This document shows, in pieces, positions 53,683 through 63,912 of a stretch of 64,000 bases of DNA. Position 1 is the stretch's first letter; every line of letters starts with the position of its first letter. Under the pieces are notes generated by a model. That model searched no databases. It was not told the DNA's origin and saw nothing but the letters and a program-made list of their open reading frames with translations. Both the position numbers and the translations under genes were made by a program. This DNA is from Halobacillus kuroshimensis DSM 18393 (lineage in GTDB: Bacteria > Bacillota > Bacilli > Bacillales > Halobacillaceae), in NCBI RefSeq assembly GCF_000425705.1, contig NZ_AUDY01000016.1, positions 78,757 to 142,756 of the forward strand, given 5' to 3'.

Positions 53683-56127
53683 CTACTTCAGCGCCCCAAC
53701 GCGATTGATTTTCCAAATCTCCTCTGCGTATTCCTGGATTGTGCGATCACTGGAAAACACACCGGACTGGGCGATGTTTACGAGACTCTTCAAGTTCCAC
53801 TGACGCTTTCTCTGATAATCCTGACTGACTTTCTTCTGAGCCAGCAGATAATCCGGAAAATCTTTCAGTACAAAGTACTCGTCATTATAGGTGACCAAAG
53901 CATCGTAAATGGCCTGGAATTCCGTTTCGCCTTTAGAAAAAGGACTGTAGTGAATCAATTCATCGAGAATATGGCGGATCCGCTCGTCGTTGTGATAAAT
54001 ACTGCTGGAGGAATAGGATCCTTGATTGTAATATTCCCAGATTTCTTCAGAAGTGAGTCCGAAGATATAAATGTTATCATCCCCGACGTGGTCATGGATT
54101 TCGACGTTCGCCCCATCCATCGTCCCTACCGTCACCGCGCCGTTCATCATGAATTTCATATTCCCTGTACCCGAAGCTTCCTTCGTAGCCATGGATATCT
54201 GCTCACTGATATTGGTCGCCGGAATGATTTTCTCTGCCATGGACACGGAATAGTTCGGAAGGAACACCACTTTTATATAATCGTTTACAGCAGGATCATT
54301 ATTGACCACTTCTGCAATACGGTTGATCAATTGGATGACCGTTTTTGCGAAATGATAACCCGGGGCTGCCTTGGCTCCGAAAAAGAAAGTCCTCGGTACC
54401 ATTTCCATCGCAGGGTCTGCCTTCAATTCATTGTATAAATGCATAATATGAAGAGCATTAAGCAGTTGACGCTTATAACCGTGGAGCCGTTTAATCTGGA
54501 CATCGAATATGGAGTGCGGATTGACGGTGATTCCCTGCGTCTGCTGCACCCACTCTGCAAATTCCACTTTATTCTGATGCTTAATATCGTGAAGCTGATC
54601 AAGAAAGCTTAAATCATCTTTCCGGCTCATCAGCCGGCTTAACTGCTGCGGCTCGTGGATCCAGGTGTCGCCGATCGTTTCCGTAATGAGTGATGCCAAT
54701 TTACGGTTGCTGTGCATCAGCCACCTGCGGTGAGTAATTCCGTTGGTTTTATTGTTGAAGCGATCCGGGAAGGTATGGAAGAACCGTTTCATTTCCCGAT
54801 GTTTTAAAATTTCTGTATGGAGTTTTGCCACACCATTAATGCTGTGACTTCCGACAATGGATAAATGGGCCATTTTCACCTGACCGTCCGCTACGATGGC
54901 AAGGTCGGCAATGCGGTCGAAATCTCCTGGGTAAGTGCTCCACAGCTCCTGGCAGAAACGCTCATTGATTTCATTGATGATCATGAAAATCCGCGGCAGC
55001 AGCGAGCGGACAAGACCTACAGGCCAGGACTCAAGCGCTTCACTAAGGGTTGTATGATTCGTATAGGAAACCGATGACCGGGTGATCTCCCATGCCTCCT
55101 CCCAGCCGATTCCTTTCTCATCCATAAGGATCCGCATCAGTTCAGGAATGACGAGGGCCGGATGGGTATCGTTGATATGGAGGGCTGCTTTTTCAGGGAA
55201 GGAGGACCATGGCACTCCGAGTTTTTCAAAATAGCGGACAACCGACTGGACACCGGCGGACACGAGGAAATATTCCTGCTTTAAACGGAGGCGTTTACCG
55301 TCTTCTGTAGAATCATCCGGATATAGAAAATCCGAAATAGATTCCAGCGAACGTTTATGGCCGAGAAAATGACCGAACTCCCCTTCTTTTTCAGCACGGG
55401 ACATTGTGTCGCCGACAGATGGTTCCGCGGACCACAACCGGAGCGTATTCACGGTTTCGTTTTTGTATCCGACAATCGGGACATCGTAAGGCACCGCCTG
55501 GATCGGTTCATAGTGCTCATACTTAAAATGCAGCTTTCCTTCTTTGTCACGGGTGGAAGATACCTGTCCGCCAAAACGGACTTCGATCGCTTCATCCGGG
55601 CGTCTTACTTCCCAGACGAAGTCTTTGGAAAGCCAGTAATCAGGAAATTCCACTTGTTTCCCGTCGATGATATGCTGATCAAACATGCCGTACTTATAAC
55701 GGAGACCATAGCCATGACCAGCCATCTCCAAAGAGGCCAGAGAATCCAGAAAACAAGCCGCCAAACGGCCGAGACCGCCGTTGCCGAGGCCTGCATCACT
55801 TTCCTTCTCTTCCAATCCGGAAAGGGACAAACCAAGCTCATCCAGTCCTTCTTCTACAAGTGTCAGAACATCCATGTTTAATAGATTGTTCCCAAGCAGA
55901 CGCCCCATAAGGAATTCCATCGAGAAATAAAACACCTGCTTCGTTTTGTTACGCTTGTAATGCTGCTGGGTGTGAAGCCATTTATTGTTGATTTTCTCCT
56001 GAATCAGCGTCCCTAACGCGCGGTACGTATCATACTCCGATGCTGTCTCCAGCGTCCGCCCATACCGGTCCTCCAACTGCTCCTTAAACGCGGCCTTGAA
56101 TTCCTCTTTACTACTGAACATCACCAT
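53683..56127 (-). CDS. glgP: Glycogen phosphorylase
   Basis: The 814-residue enzyme has the family segments FSMEFLMGRLLGNNLLN, GNGGLGRLAACFLDSLASL and the PLP lysine in EASGTGNMKFMMNGAVTVGT near residue 650. It releases glucose-1-phosphate from glycogen chain ends. The open frame extends upstream, but the ATG at 56127 with AGGAGG seven bases ahead gives the normal start. The gene follows glgA by 20 bp. Confidence 0.95.
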   Translation of the reverse strand: MVMFSSKEEFKAAFKEQLEDRYGRTLETASEYDTYRALGTLIQEKINNKWLHTQQHYKRNKTKQVFYFSMEFLMGRLLGNNLLNMDVLTLVEEGLDELGLSLSGLEEKESDAGLGNGGLGRLAACFLDSLASLEMAGHGYGLRYKYGMFDQHIIDGKQVEFPDYWLSKDFVWEVRRPDEAIEVRFGGQVSSTRDKEGKLHFKYEHYEPIQAVPYDVPIVGYKNETVNTLRLWSAEPSVGDTMSRAEKEGEFGHFLGHKRSLESISDFLYPDDSTEDGKRLRLKQEYFLVSAGVQSVVRYFEKLGVPWSSFPEKAALHINDTHPALVIPELMRILMDEKGIGWEEAWEITRSSVSYTNHTTLSEALESWPVGLVRSLLPRIFMIINEINERFCQELWSTYPGDFDRIADLAIVADGQVKMAHLSIVGSHSINGVAKLHTEILKHREMKRFFHTFPDRFNNKTNGITHRRWLMHSNRKLASLITETIGDTWIHEPQQLSRLMSRKDDLSFLDQLHDIKHQNKVEFAEWVQQTQGITVNPHSIFDVQIKRLHGYKRQLLNALHIMHLYNELKADPAMEMVPRTFFFGAKAAPGYHFAKTVIQLINRIAEVVNNDPAVNDYIKVVFLPNYSVSMAEKIIPATNISEQISMATKEASGTGNMKFMMNGAVTVGTMDGANVEIHDHVGDDNIYIFGLTSEEIWEYYNQGSYSSSSIYHNDERIRHILDELIHYSPFSKGETEFQAIYDALVTYNDEYFVLKDFPDYLLAQKKVSQDYQRKRQWNLKSLVNIAQSGVFSSDRTIQEYAEEIWKINRVGALK

Positions 56128-56147
56128 AAAGGTTCCTCCTATCAGAT

Positions 56148-57578
56148 CTACCGGAACATCGTTTGATACAAATCCATGTACTGCTCCGCAGAGTTTTTCC
56201 AAGTGAACTTACTCTTGCAGATGTTTTTTACAAGATTCTGCCAAGAAGCAGGCTCCTGATAGAATTCGACAGCCCGGCGGATCGTGTACAGCATGTCGTG
56301 GGCGTTATAGTTTGTAAATGAAAATCCGTTCCCTTCCCCAGTCTCTTCATTATATGGCTGGACAGTGTCCACAAGTCCCCCTGTTTCCCTGACGATCGGA
56401 GCAGACAGATACCTTAAGGCAATCAGCTGACCAATACCGCACGGTTCGAAACGGGAAGGCATGAGGAACATATCACTGGCCGCATAAATCTGACGGGATA
56501 ATGGTTCTGAAAAACGGATATTCGCTGACATTTTTTCGGGGTGTCTGTGCTGTACCCATTGAAACAGCTGCTCATATTGATATTCACCCGTACCAAGCAG
56601 GACGACTTGAACATCATCATGATAGAGCAGCTCGTCAATCACCCTTCCGATCAAGTCGAACCCTTTTTGTTCCACCATTCTGGAAACGATGCCAATCATC
56701 GGTACTTCCTTACGTACAGGCAGACCTAATTCAGCCTGCAGCCACATCTTGTTCTGAGCCTTCTTGATCAGGGAGCTGCGATACGGAAAAGCAAGGGCTT
56801 CGTCTTTCATAGGATTATAGTTATGCTCGTCGATGCCGTTGACGATTCCGATTAATTCGTCAGTCCGTTTTCTAAGTACTCCGTCTAGGTTTTCCCCATA
56901 ATAGGGCGTTTGAATCTCTTTTGCATAAGTTTCGCTGACCGTTGTAATAAAATCGGCGTAGTTCAAAGCACCCTTCATGAAGTTGATGTTTCCGAAAAAT
57001 TCGAATGCATCATCTCTCATCATGCTTTCATCAAAGTCCATGAGATCATGCAGGACGGACTGCGGATAAATCCCCTGATACTTCAAATTATGGATCGTGA
57101 AGACCGTTTTCATACCTTGAAGCTTTTCCACATCCTTATAGTGGGTATGTAGGTAGACAGGGATGAGACCGGTCTGCCAGTCATGGCAGTGCAGGATATC
57201 CGGAGTCCATTCCAGCGTGCAGATAAAGTCCATGACCGCTTTATTGAAGAAAACGAACCGCTCGGCTTCATCTCCATACCCATAAAGATTGGAACGTTTA
57301 AAATAATATTCGTTATCTATGAAATAGACGGGAATGCCCTCATAGTTGATATATTCGATTCCTGCATACTGGCTCCGCCACCCAAGCGTGATATCCAGTT
57401 CATCCAGGTGGGTCAGCTGTTCCTTCCAGTGATCATCCATGTTCTCATATTTCGGCAGGACGACACGGACATCGGCGCCCTGTTTTTTCAAGGCATGCGG
57501 CAGAGTACCGAGCACATCAGCAAGACCACCGGTTTTTACAAAAGGGGTGCATTCTGAACCAACCATTAAAATATTCAC
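56148..57578 (-). CDS. glgA: Glycogen synthase, ADP-glucose type
   Basis: The 476-residue GT5 enzyme opens with the ADP-glucose site motif SECTPFVKTGGLADVLGTLP and has the C-terminal domain with SRFEPCGIGQLIALRYLSAP and ETGGLVDTV. It extends alpha-1,4-glucan from ADP-glucose. Start: a GTG at 57578 with AAGGAG nine bases ahead is preferred to an upstream in-frame TTG. A hairpin at 57631-57666 lies between glgD and this gene. Confidence 0.94.
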   Translation of the reverse strand: MNILMVGSECTPFVKTGGLADVLGTLPHALKKQGADVRVVLPKYENMDDHWKEQLTHLDELDITLGWRSQYAGIEYINYEGIPVYFIDNEYYFKRSNLYGYGDEAERFVFFNKAVMDFICTLEWTPDILHCHDWQTGLIPVYLHTHYKDVEKLQGMKTVFTIHNLKYQGIYPQSVLHDLMDFDESMMRDDAFEFFGNINFMKGALNYADFITTVSETYAKEIQTPYYGENLDGVLRKRTDELIGIVNGIDEHNYNPMKDEALAFPYRSSLIKKAQNKMWLQAELGLPVRKEVPMIGIVSRMVEQKGFDLIGRVIDELLYHDDVQVVLLGTGEYQYEQLFQWVQHRHPEKMSANIRFSEPLSRQIYAASDMFLMPSRFEPCGIGQLIALRYLSAPIVRETGGLVDTVQPYNEETGEGNGFSFTNYNAHDMLYTIRRAVEFYQEPASWQNLVKNICKSKFTWKNSAEQYMDLYQTMFR

Positions 57579-57630
57579 GTATATCCACTCCTTATCTTTG
57601 TTCAATCCATCACTTAACCATTGTTAAAGA

Positions 57631-57666
57631 AAAAGGACTGCCCGAGCGGTAAGGTCCAGACAGTCC
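57631..57666 (-). terminator. Weak hairpin between glgD and glgA
   Basis: GGACTG / CAGTCC with an inner G-C stretch and TTTTTCTTT on the minus strand. It may act as a leaky attenuator within the glycogen operon. Confidence 0.45.
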
Positions 57667-57679
57667 CTGACAAAGGGGG

Positions 57680-58786
57680 TTACATTGATCGCCGCTTCGC
57701 TAGTACGTACGGCTTTTCAGGTGCTCCAATCAGCGTCTTGCCACTGGAAATGGTGCAATCCTTATCAAGAATGACATTTTCCAGGACCGCTCCTTCTTCG
57801 ATTTCGCAGCGCTGCATGATGATGGAGTTTTTAATGACCGCCCCTTCTCCTACTTTGACACCGCGGAACAGGATGCTGTCCTCGACTTCTCCTTCAATGA
57901 CACACCCGTTGGCCACCATCGTGTTTGTTACATGAGACGATTGGGTATAATTCGATGGAGCTTCGTTTTTCACCTTCGTGTAAATCGGGGCATCCTCTTT
58001 GAATAAATCATCATGCTCAGATGCATTCAACAGCTTGGCGCTGTTGCGGTAATAACTTTCCACCGAATTGATCAGCGCATGAGTGCCGTGGTACTCATAA
58101 GCATTGATATGAATGTTCGGAAGCTTTCCTTTGATCCCATCCAGGAAGAAGTTGGAGCATCCGTGAGCAATGCACTTTTCAATCAGGTTGTATAAAAATT
58201 CCTTGTCAATGATGTACATATCCATATAGACGTTATGGCTGCTTCGATCATTGTGAATATTCGTCACACGGTTATTCCCATCGATATCAAGCTTGTGAGC
58301 GCGTTCATGCTCGGAATACATTTCGTCCACTTTTTTATAAATGACCGTTACGTCCGCCCCTGATTCCTTGTGCTCCTGCAGGACATCCTGATAATCGATG
58401 TTGCAGATGTGCTGGGATCCGGAGATGACGATATAATCCGCCAGAGTCCGGTTGATGAAATCGATGTTGTTATGGAAATGCTGCAGATCCCCGCGGGAAA
58501 TATCGGTCGGATCATTCCAGTCAGGGGGCAGGATGAAAAGGCCGCCCCGTTTGCGGTCCAGATCCCAGGCTTTTCCTTGTTCGAGATGGTCCATCAGCGA
58601 ACGGTATTTTCTTCTCGCAAAGACAGCTACGGATTCAATCCGGGAGTTGGTCATATTAGAAATGGCGAAATCAATCATCCGGTAGCGTCCGGCAAAAGGA
58701 ACCGCTGCCCCGCAGCGGAAGTACGTAAGTTCATCGAGCATATCCTGCTCATGGTCCAGGTTAATAATTCCAGCGATACGATCCAT
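57680..58786 (-). CDS. glgD: GlgD, regulatory ADP-glucose pyrophosphorylase-like subunit
   Basis: The 368-residue protein resembles GlgC in its nucleotidyl-transferase core and C-terminal left-handed beta-helix (about 285-360) but starts MDRIAGIINLDHEQDMLDEL, lacking the GlgC glycine-rich [10 protein letters not shown] signature. GlgD of Bacillus is a partner that raises GlgC activity rather than a catalyst itself. It follows glgC by 17 bp. RBS GGAGGATATT lies before the ATG. Confidence 0.92.
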   Translation of the reverse strand: MDRIAGIINLDHEQDMLDELTYFRCGAAVPFAGRYRMIDFAISNMTNSRIESVAVFARRKYRSLMDHLEQGKAWDLDRKRGGLFILPPDWNDPTDISRGDLQHFHNNIDFINRTLADYIVISGSQHICNIDYQDVLQEHKESGADVTVIYKKVDEMYSEHERAHKLDIDGNNRVTNIHNDRSSHNVYMDMYIIDKEFLYNLIEKCIAHGCSNFFLDGIKGKLPNIHINAYEYHGTHALINSVESYYRNSAKLLNASEHDDLFKEDAPIYTKVKNEAPSNYTQSSHVTNTMVANGCVIEGEVEDSILFRGVKVGEGAVIKNSIIMQRCEIEEGAVLENVILDKDCTISSGKTLIGAPEKPYVLAKRRSM

Positions 58787-58803
58787 AATATCCTCCTCAA
58801 AAA

Positions 58804-59961
58804 TCAGTTTGTAGCATAGCTTGTTGCCAGAACACTTCCTTCATCTGCCACCAGCGTGATTTCGCTGTCTGGTGAAGGATCACCGATCACGGCTCCATCC
58901 TCAATCACCGATCCTTTGGAGATGATGGCACGGTTGATCGTGACATTTCTGCCGATTTTGACATCCGGCATAATGACAGAGTCTTTGACAATAGAAGATT
59001 CGCTAACGTGGACACCGTAGAAAATAACCGATGTATCTACTTCACCGTAAATCCGGCATCCTTCATTAATCAGTGCGTTCTTCACCGAAGCTGACGGTGC
59101 AATATACTGCGGCGGCTGGTTTGGATTTTTAGAATAGATGCGCCATCTGGAATTACTAAGGTCCAATTCAGGATTCTTCTTGAGCAGGTCCATATTGGCC
59201 TCCCAGAGGCTGTGGACCGTTCCGACGTCCTTCCAATAACCCTCGAATGTATAAGCCATCATCTTTTTATAATCATTAAGAAGAGCCGGAATGATATCCT
59301 TCCCGAAATCATGGGAGGAATCTTCTTTTTCCGCATCATCAATCAAGTACTGCTTCAGTACATCCCAGCGGAAAATGTAGACACCCATGGAGGCCAGGTT
59401 GCTCTTCGGATATTCAGGTTTCTCATCAAATTCTGTAATCTTCCCGTTATCGTCGGCGTTCATAATTCCAAAACGGCTCGCTTCCTCCCACGGAACTTCA
59501 ATAACAGAAATCGTCACGTCCGCATCCGTTTCCTTATGGTAATCAAGCATCGCGCCGTAATCCATCTTATAAATATGATCCCCGGACAGGACCAGGACGT
59601 GCTCCGGATCATACTGATTCAGGAATTTCAGGTTGCGGTAGATGGCATTCGCCGTCCCTGTATACCAGCCGCCGCCTTCCGACTGCATAAATGGAGGGAG
59701 CACCGACACACCGCCGAATTTACGGTCCAGGTCCCATGTATCTCCAATGCCGATGTAATCATTTAAAATAAGCGGCTCGTACTGTGTAAGTACGCCTACT
59801 GTATCAATGCCTGAATTCGTACAATTGCTCAGCGGAAAATCAATGATCCGGTATTTACCGCCGAAATATACGGCAGGTTTGGCGATCTGTTTCGTCAATG
59901 ATTTCAATCTGGTCCCCTGCCCACCAGCTAGAAGCATCGCTACACATTCTTTATTTTTCAT
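58804..59961 (-). CDS. glgC: Glucose-1-phosphate adenylyltransferase
   Basis: The 385-residue enzyme has [20 protein letters not shown] at the N-terminus, the substrate loop [19 protein letters not shown], and [20 protein letters not shown]. The C-terminal beta-helix holds hexapeptide repeats ([16 protein letters not shown]). It makes ADP-glucose from ATP and glucose-1-phosphate. The ATG at 59961 overlaps the glgB stop by 4 bp and has AAGGAGGAG ahead; the long frame to 60054 overlaps glgB out of frame and is not used. Confidence 0.95.
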   Translation of the reverse strand: MKNKECVAMLLAGGQGTRLKSLTKQIAKPAVYFGGKYRIIDFPLSNCTNSGIDTVGVLTQYEPLILNDYIGIGDTWDLDRKFGGVSVLPPFMQSEGGGWYTGTANAIYRNLKFLNQYDPEHVLVLSGDHIYKMDYGAMLDYHKETDADVTISVIEVPWEEASRFGIMNADDNGKITEFDEKPEYPKSNLASMGVYIFRWDVLKQYLIDDAEKEDSSHDFGKDIIPALLNDYKKMMAYTFEGYWKDVGTVHSLWEANMDLLKKNPELDLSNSRWRIYSKNPNQPPQYIAPSASVKNALINEGCRIYGEVDTSVIFYGVHVSESSIVKDSVIMPDVKIGRNVTINRAIISKGSVIEDGAVIGDPSPDSEITLVADEGSVLATSYATN

Positions 59962-61871
59962 GATTCTCCTCCTTGATTTACTGATGTTCTTTTCAGGAAG
60001 CTCACACCGAGCGGGGGAACCGTCATGGTGACATGCTGGTTCTGGCCCTGCCATGGAGAGGATATCGTGTCCAGGGGCAGTCCGTTTCTCTGACCGGAAC
60101 CACCAAAGTGCTCCGCGTCACTCGAGAAAATTTCCTCGTATGAGCCTTGTTCAGGCACTCCGACTTTATAATCGTGGTAGACCTCCGGAGTGAAGTTGCA
60201 TACTATGACTAATTGATCGTTTGATGTCCGGCTGTTCCGTACAAAAGATATAATGCTTTGCTCATAGTTATTCGGATCGATCCATGTGAACCCTTCTGGT
60301 TTGTGATCGAGCTCCCACAATGCAGGCATATCCTGATACATCTGGTGAAGCTGTTTCGTGTACTCCAAAATAGAGGCGTGGGAGTCGTAGTCCAGCAGCT
60401 CCCAGTCCAGGTCCTCCAAGTCCTTCCACTCGTCGAATTGTCCGAATTCACCTCCCATAAATAGAAGCTTCTTACCGGGATGGGCGTACATATAAGCGAG
60501 AAATGCACGCAGGTTGGCGAATTTCTGCCAATAGTCGCCCGGCATTTTATTTAATAACGATTTCTTTCCATGGACGACTTCGTCATGAGAAATCGGTAAT
60601 ACAAAGTTCTCGGAAAAGGCGTAATGAAGAGAAAAGGTAATTAAATTATGATGATACTTCCGGTGGATCGGGTCCATTTCCATATACTTGAGCATGTCAT
60701 TCATCCAGCCCATGTTCCACTTGTAATTGAACCCGAGTCCACCGATATGTGTCGGTGCACTGACAAGCGGCCAGGACGTCGATTCCTCCGCCATCATCAG
60801 CGTATCCGGAACTTCTTCAAAAACGGCTTTATTCATTTTTCTGATGAAATCGATGGCCTCAATATTTTCACGCCCGCCGTATTCATTCAGCTCCCACTCT
60901 CCGTCTTCCTTACCGAAGTCGAGGTAGAGCATACTGGCAACAGCGTCCACACGCAGGCCGTCCAGGTGATATTCTTTCAGCCAGTACACAGCATTGGAGA
61001 TGAGAAAGCTCTGTACTTCGTTTCTGGCGAAGTCGAACGTAAGCGTCCCCCACTGTGTTTTCTCAGCTTTACTAGGGTTGGCATATTCATAAAGCGCTTC
61101 CCCGTCAAACCTGCGAAGTCCATGTTCATCCTTGCAGAAGTGGCCCGGTACCCAGTCCAATATGACACCGATTCCAGATTTGTGGCATTGATCGACAAAA
61201 TACTTGAAGTCATCCGGGGTGCCGTAACGGGAGGTCACGGAAAAGTATCCGGTCGCCTGATAACCCCAGGAGCGGTCAAACGGATGCTCTGTCATAGGTA
61301 GAAGTTCGATATGGGTATAGCCGAGTTCTTTCACATAAGGAATCACCATATCTGCATATTCACGGAAATTGTAAAAAACCTCCGACTCTATGTACTTCCA
61401 GGACCCTAAATGAAGTTCATAGATCGACATGGGTGATTCATAGGGATTACGTCCTTTCCGCTGGTTCATCCAGTCATGGTCGCCCCATGCATAATCATCC
61501 AGCGGATAGACAACCGAAGCGGTATTTGGACGGAGTTCGCTTGAAAATGCATACGGATCAGCTTTCAAGCGGAGATGTCCGTGAGGAGTTAAAATTTCGT
61601 ATTTATAAATCGTTCCTTTTTCCAAGCCGGGAAGAAAAGCGATCCACACGCCGTTGTCATTGATCTTTTCCATCGGGTGTTCCCGTCCGTCCCAGTTGTT
61701 AAATGGACCGACGACACTGACCTTAACGGCGTTCGGAGCCCAGACGGCAAAACGGATGCCCTGCTCTCCGTTCCTCGTATCCGGATGGGCCCCCAGCAGT
61801 TTGTGGCTGTACCGGAGATTCCCCTCATGGAATAAATAAATATCATGTTCTAAAGATGTACCCTGGACCAC
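59958..61871 (-). CDS. glgB: 1,4-alpha-glucan branching enzyme
   Basis: The 637-residue enzyme has an N-terminal CBM48-like domain (about 20-110, [20 protein letters not shown]), a GH13 barrel with [18 protein letters not shown], the nucleophile region [14 protein letters not shown] and the acid Glu in [11 protein letters not shown], and a C-terminal all-beta domain. It makes alpha-1,6 branches. A GTG at 61871 has AGGAG seven bases before it and is the likely start; the frame extends to a TTG at 61898. It is the first gene of the operon. Confidence 0.95.
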   Translation of the reverse strand: MVQGTSLEHDIYLFHEGNLRYSHKLLGAHPDTRNGEQGIRFAVWAPNAVKVSVVGPFNNWDGREHPMEKINDNGVWIAFLPGLEKGTIYKYEILTPHGHLRLKADPYAFSSELRPNTASVVYPLDDYAWGDHDWMNQRKGRNPYESPMSIYELHLGSWKYIESEVFYNFREYADMVIPYVKELGYTHIELLPMTEHPFDRSWGYQATGYFSVTSRYGTPDDFKYFVDQCHKSGIGVILDWVPGHFCKDEHGLRRFDGEALYEYANPSKAEKTQWGTLTFDFARNEVQSFLISNAVYWLKEYHLDGLRVDAVASMLYLDFGKEDGEWELNEYGGRENIEAIDFIRKMNKAVFEEVPDTLMMAEESTSWPLVSAPTHIGGLGFNYKWNMGWMNDMLKYMEMDPIHRKYHHNLITFSLHYAFSENFVLPISHDEVVHGKKSLLNKMPGDYWQKFANLRAFLAYMYAHPGKKLLFMGGEFGQFDEWKDLEDLDWELLDYDSHASILEYTKQLHQMYQDMPALWELDHKPEGFTWIDPNNYEQSIISFVRNSRTSNDQLVIVCNFTPEVYHDYKVGVPEQGSYEEIFSSDAEHFGGSGQRNGLPLDTISSPWQGQNQHVTMTVPPLGVSFLKRTSVNQGGES

Positions 61872-61960
61872 ACCATCACTCCTCGTCTCAATAATCAAAC
61901 TTTATGACTAGACCAGCTGCCTATCAATCAATTCGGAAACGTTTGTTATCTCCTATATTC

Positions 61961-61989
61961 ATCATAAAATCACCTGTATAGATTTACAA
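61961..61989 (-). promoter_or_regulatory. Candidate promoter of the glycogen operon
   Basis: On the minus strand TTGTAA (61989-61984) and TATGAT (61966-61961) are 17 bp apart, about 90 bp before glgB. The -35 is weak, so an activator may be needed. Confidence 0.45.
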
Positions 61990-62086
61990 TTGCAATTGAT
62001 GAAAATATTCTGAAAAGTTTTGTCGAAAAATGTCGAATAACCATGGCGTCCGTCCATTTGTTAACTTTTCGTTAAGAACCTTTTTA

Positions 62087-62100
62087 AGTAAGCGTTTACA
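62087..62100. promoter_or_regulatory. cre box (CcpA site) between glgB and the stress operon
   Basis: AGTAAGCGTTTACA matches the consensus TGWAANCGNTNWCA at 13 of 14 positions on either strand. It lies about 100 bp upstream of the candidate glgB promoter and about 115 bp before the SigB-type promoter on the other side. CcpA could affect glycogen expression from here. Confidence 0.62.
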
Positions 62101-62214
62101 TATTTTGTTCTATTCCCCTGCTTACAAAAATAGAAACCACCGATTCTCTGAGTCTATGGGCCCCCTCCCTTTATCTTCTATCAAGGGCTGGCAGATTTTT
62201 TCTTTTCAAGAAGC

Positions 62215-62240
62215 GTTTCAGCAAAAAAGAATAGTGGTAT
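62215..62240 (+). promoter_or_regulatory. SigB-type promoter of the DUF948 operon
   Basis: GTTTCA (62215-62220) and TGGTAT (62235-62240) are 14 bp apart, each one base off the SigB consensus GTTTAA and GGGTAT. It lies 38 bp before the first gene, and the genes resemble the SigB-controlled ytxGHJ operon. Confidence 0.62.
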
Positions 62241-62277
62241 AGCTTTTACAAACCGAATTTAAGAGAGGTGGAACGAG

Positions 62278-62694
62278 ATGTCATTAGCAGGACTTGGACT
62301 ACTCATCATCGCAATTGCCTTTGCCTTCATCAGTATCTTTGTTGTGAAAACATTAAAGACAGCATCCCATACGATGTCCAGTGTTTCCCAAACACTGGAG
62401 AAAGTGGAAGGCCAGATTCAGGGGATTACCTCCGAATCAGAAAGCCTGTTGAAAAAAACCAATTCAATGGCGGCTGATCTTGAAGAGAAAACCCAGAGCA
62501 TCAACGGGTTGATGGATGCCGTCAACAATGTGGGATCGACCGTAGGAAATGTGAACAGTTCCCTTCAAGGGGTTTCAGAAAGTGTGGCCCACGCCTCCCA
62601 CGAGCGTAATGAGAACGTCATTAAAGCCATGCAGTGGGGCGATGCAGCCATTGATTTATATGTAAAATGGAAACGAAAGAAAATAAAGGAGTGA
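62278..62694 (+). CDS. DUF948 protein (YtxG-like general stress protein)
   Basis: The 138-residue protein has one N-terminal membrane helix (about 4-24, LGLLIIAIAFAFISIFVV) and then a long helical region with coiled-coil character (about 30-120). DUF948 proteins of the YtxG type are stress-induced in Bacillus; the biochemical role is unknown. AGAGAGGTGG precedes the ATG. It is first in a four-gene operon behind a SigB-type promoter. Confidence 0.88.
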   Translation: MSLAGLGLLIIAIAFAFISIFVVKTLKTASHTMSSVSQTLEKVEGQIQGITSESESLLKKTNSMAADLEEKTQSINGLMDAVNNVGSTVGNVNSSLQGVSESVAHASHERNENVIKAMQWGDAAIDLYVKWKRKKIKE

Positions 62695-62701
62695 GGTTGG
62701 C

Positions 62702-63154
62702 ATGGATTTTCTAGGAATCGGCGTACTCATCATCGGAATCGCTTTTGCCGTGGTCTCTATTTTTCTTATTAAAGCTCTCAATAACCTTGCTGGTGTTTTA
62801 AGCGGTGTCCGCGAAACTGTGGATCAGCTCCCGGAACAATTGGACTCCGTCATGAAGGAAACGACCGGCGTTCTGCATAACAGTAATGATACACTGGCCG
62901 ATGTGAATGAAAAGATTAAAGCATTGAGCCCGTTATTCTATATCGTTGGAGATATTGGAGAATCCTCCAGGAAGCTCACTTCTTCTCTTGTAGATATGAC
63001 CTCTTCCTTGAAGAATACCACCTTTGAAGGAGAGCAGAAGATTAATGAAGAAGGCTGGCGGGGCATTTATGGAGCGCTTGCCATGACTTATTACCTGTCT
63101 CAGAAAAGAAAAGCGCTCAAATCAGCAGCCCAGCTGGATCGTACGACATCATGA
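62702..63154 (+). CDS. Second DUF948 protein
   Basis: The 150-residue paralogue shares the N-terminal helix pattern (LGIGVLIIGIAFAVVSIFLI) and the coiled-coil layout of the gene before it, with a slightly longer C-terminus ending LSQKRKALKS. The two probably arose by duplication. It starts 7 bp after the first gene and its stop overlaps the next start as ATGA. Confidence 0.85.
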   Translation: MDFLGIGVLIIGIAFAVVSIFLIKALNNLAGVLSGVRETVDQLPEQLDSVMKETTGVLHNSNDTLADVNEKIKALSPLFYIVGDIGESSRKLTSSLVDMTSSLKNTTFEGEQKINEEGWRGIYGALAMTYYLSQKRKALKSAAQLDRTTS

Positions 63155-63366
63155 AGACTCTTGAATGGGTATCAGGATTGACGGCAGGTGCTCTGACAGG
63201 CATACTTATCAACTCCCTCACGCGTGATCCATCCATTGCCAAAATGAAGATGGAGCGTAAAAAGGGTGAGTTTTATCAGACGGGTAAAATTCAGTATGAA
63301 GACATTCAGACCGCCAGAGAAACAATGAGGAATGAAGCTCAAAAAAATATAAGGATAGAAAGGTGA
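63151..63366 (+). CDS. Small protein with a glycine-rich hydrophobic start
   Basis: A 71-residue protein with a short hydrophobic segment LEWVSGLTAGALTGILINSL at the N-terminus and a charged helical remainder rich in Lys and Glu. It overlaps the preceding gene by 4 bp, so it is translationally coupled. The hydrophobic start resembles that of YtxH-like proteins. Function unknown. Confidence 0.75.
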   Translation: MKTLEWVSGLTAGALTGILINSLTRDPSIAKMKMERKKGEFYQTGKIQYEDIQTARETMRNEAQKNIRIER

Positions 63367-63373
63367 TTCAATT

Positions 63374-63886
63374 ATGACAACTCAACAGACGACCAAAAAA
63401 AGCGGGAGCAAAAAGCTTCCCATCGCTATTGTAACCGGAGCTCTTATCGGAGGAGCGATTGTTCTGGCCAAAGACCCTGAACAACGCCGCCGTTTGAAAG
63501 AAGGATCCCGCGCGAAGAAGGATTCTGTAGCGCAATACGCTTCCGAGGTAAAGGAAAATCCATCAGAGAAAAAAGATGACCTTGTTACACGTGTCCGTAA
63601 TATCGTCAATATCGCATCTGAAGCGGCTGCCACCGTGCAGGAGGTCTTCAACAACCAAGGCAGAGAAATCACCGACAAAGTGAAGGACATCAAAGAAGAG
63701 TCTGAAGAAATTGTTTCCACAGCTAAAGATGCCGGCGAAGAACTGCAGGAAGTCGGAGACAAAGCCAGAGAAGCGAAAGAAGAGCTTTCCAGCGATGAGG
63801 AAGAGCAGACTACTCCAACAGCAGGAAAAGCCTTCACCCCTTCCAATACACAGGACAACGTCACTGAAATCAATACACGCTCTTAA
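63374..63886 (+). CDS. YtxH-like general stress protein
   Basis: The 170-residue protein has a short glycine-rich hydrophobic segment (about 16-31, IAIVTGALIGGAIVLA), then KDPEQRRRLKEGS, a long charged helix with SEVKENPSEKKDDL and an acidic C-terminal coiled coil (about 90-140). This is the YtxH layout. The strong acidity (EEEQTT tail) suits a halophile. It ends the operon before a terminator. The RBS before 63374 is GAAAGGTGATTC. Confidence 0.85.
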   Translation: MTTQQTTKKSGSKKLPIAIVTGALIGGAIVLAKDPEQRRRLKEGSRAKKDSVAQYASEVKENPSEKKDDLVTRVRNIVNIASEAAATVQEVFNNQGREITDKVKDIKEESEEIVSTAKDAGEELQEVGDKAREAKEELSSDEEEQTTPTAGKAFTPSNTQDNVTEINTRS

Positions 63887-63912
63887 TAGAAAAAGTCCCT
63901 GAGACATGAACT

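Noticed and set aside
52670..53803. Long plus-strand open frame of 377 codons
   Set aside because: It is antisense to the GH13 and glgP genes, which have clear motifs. Its protein has no family look.
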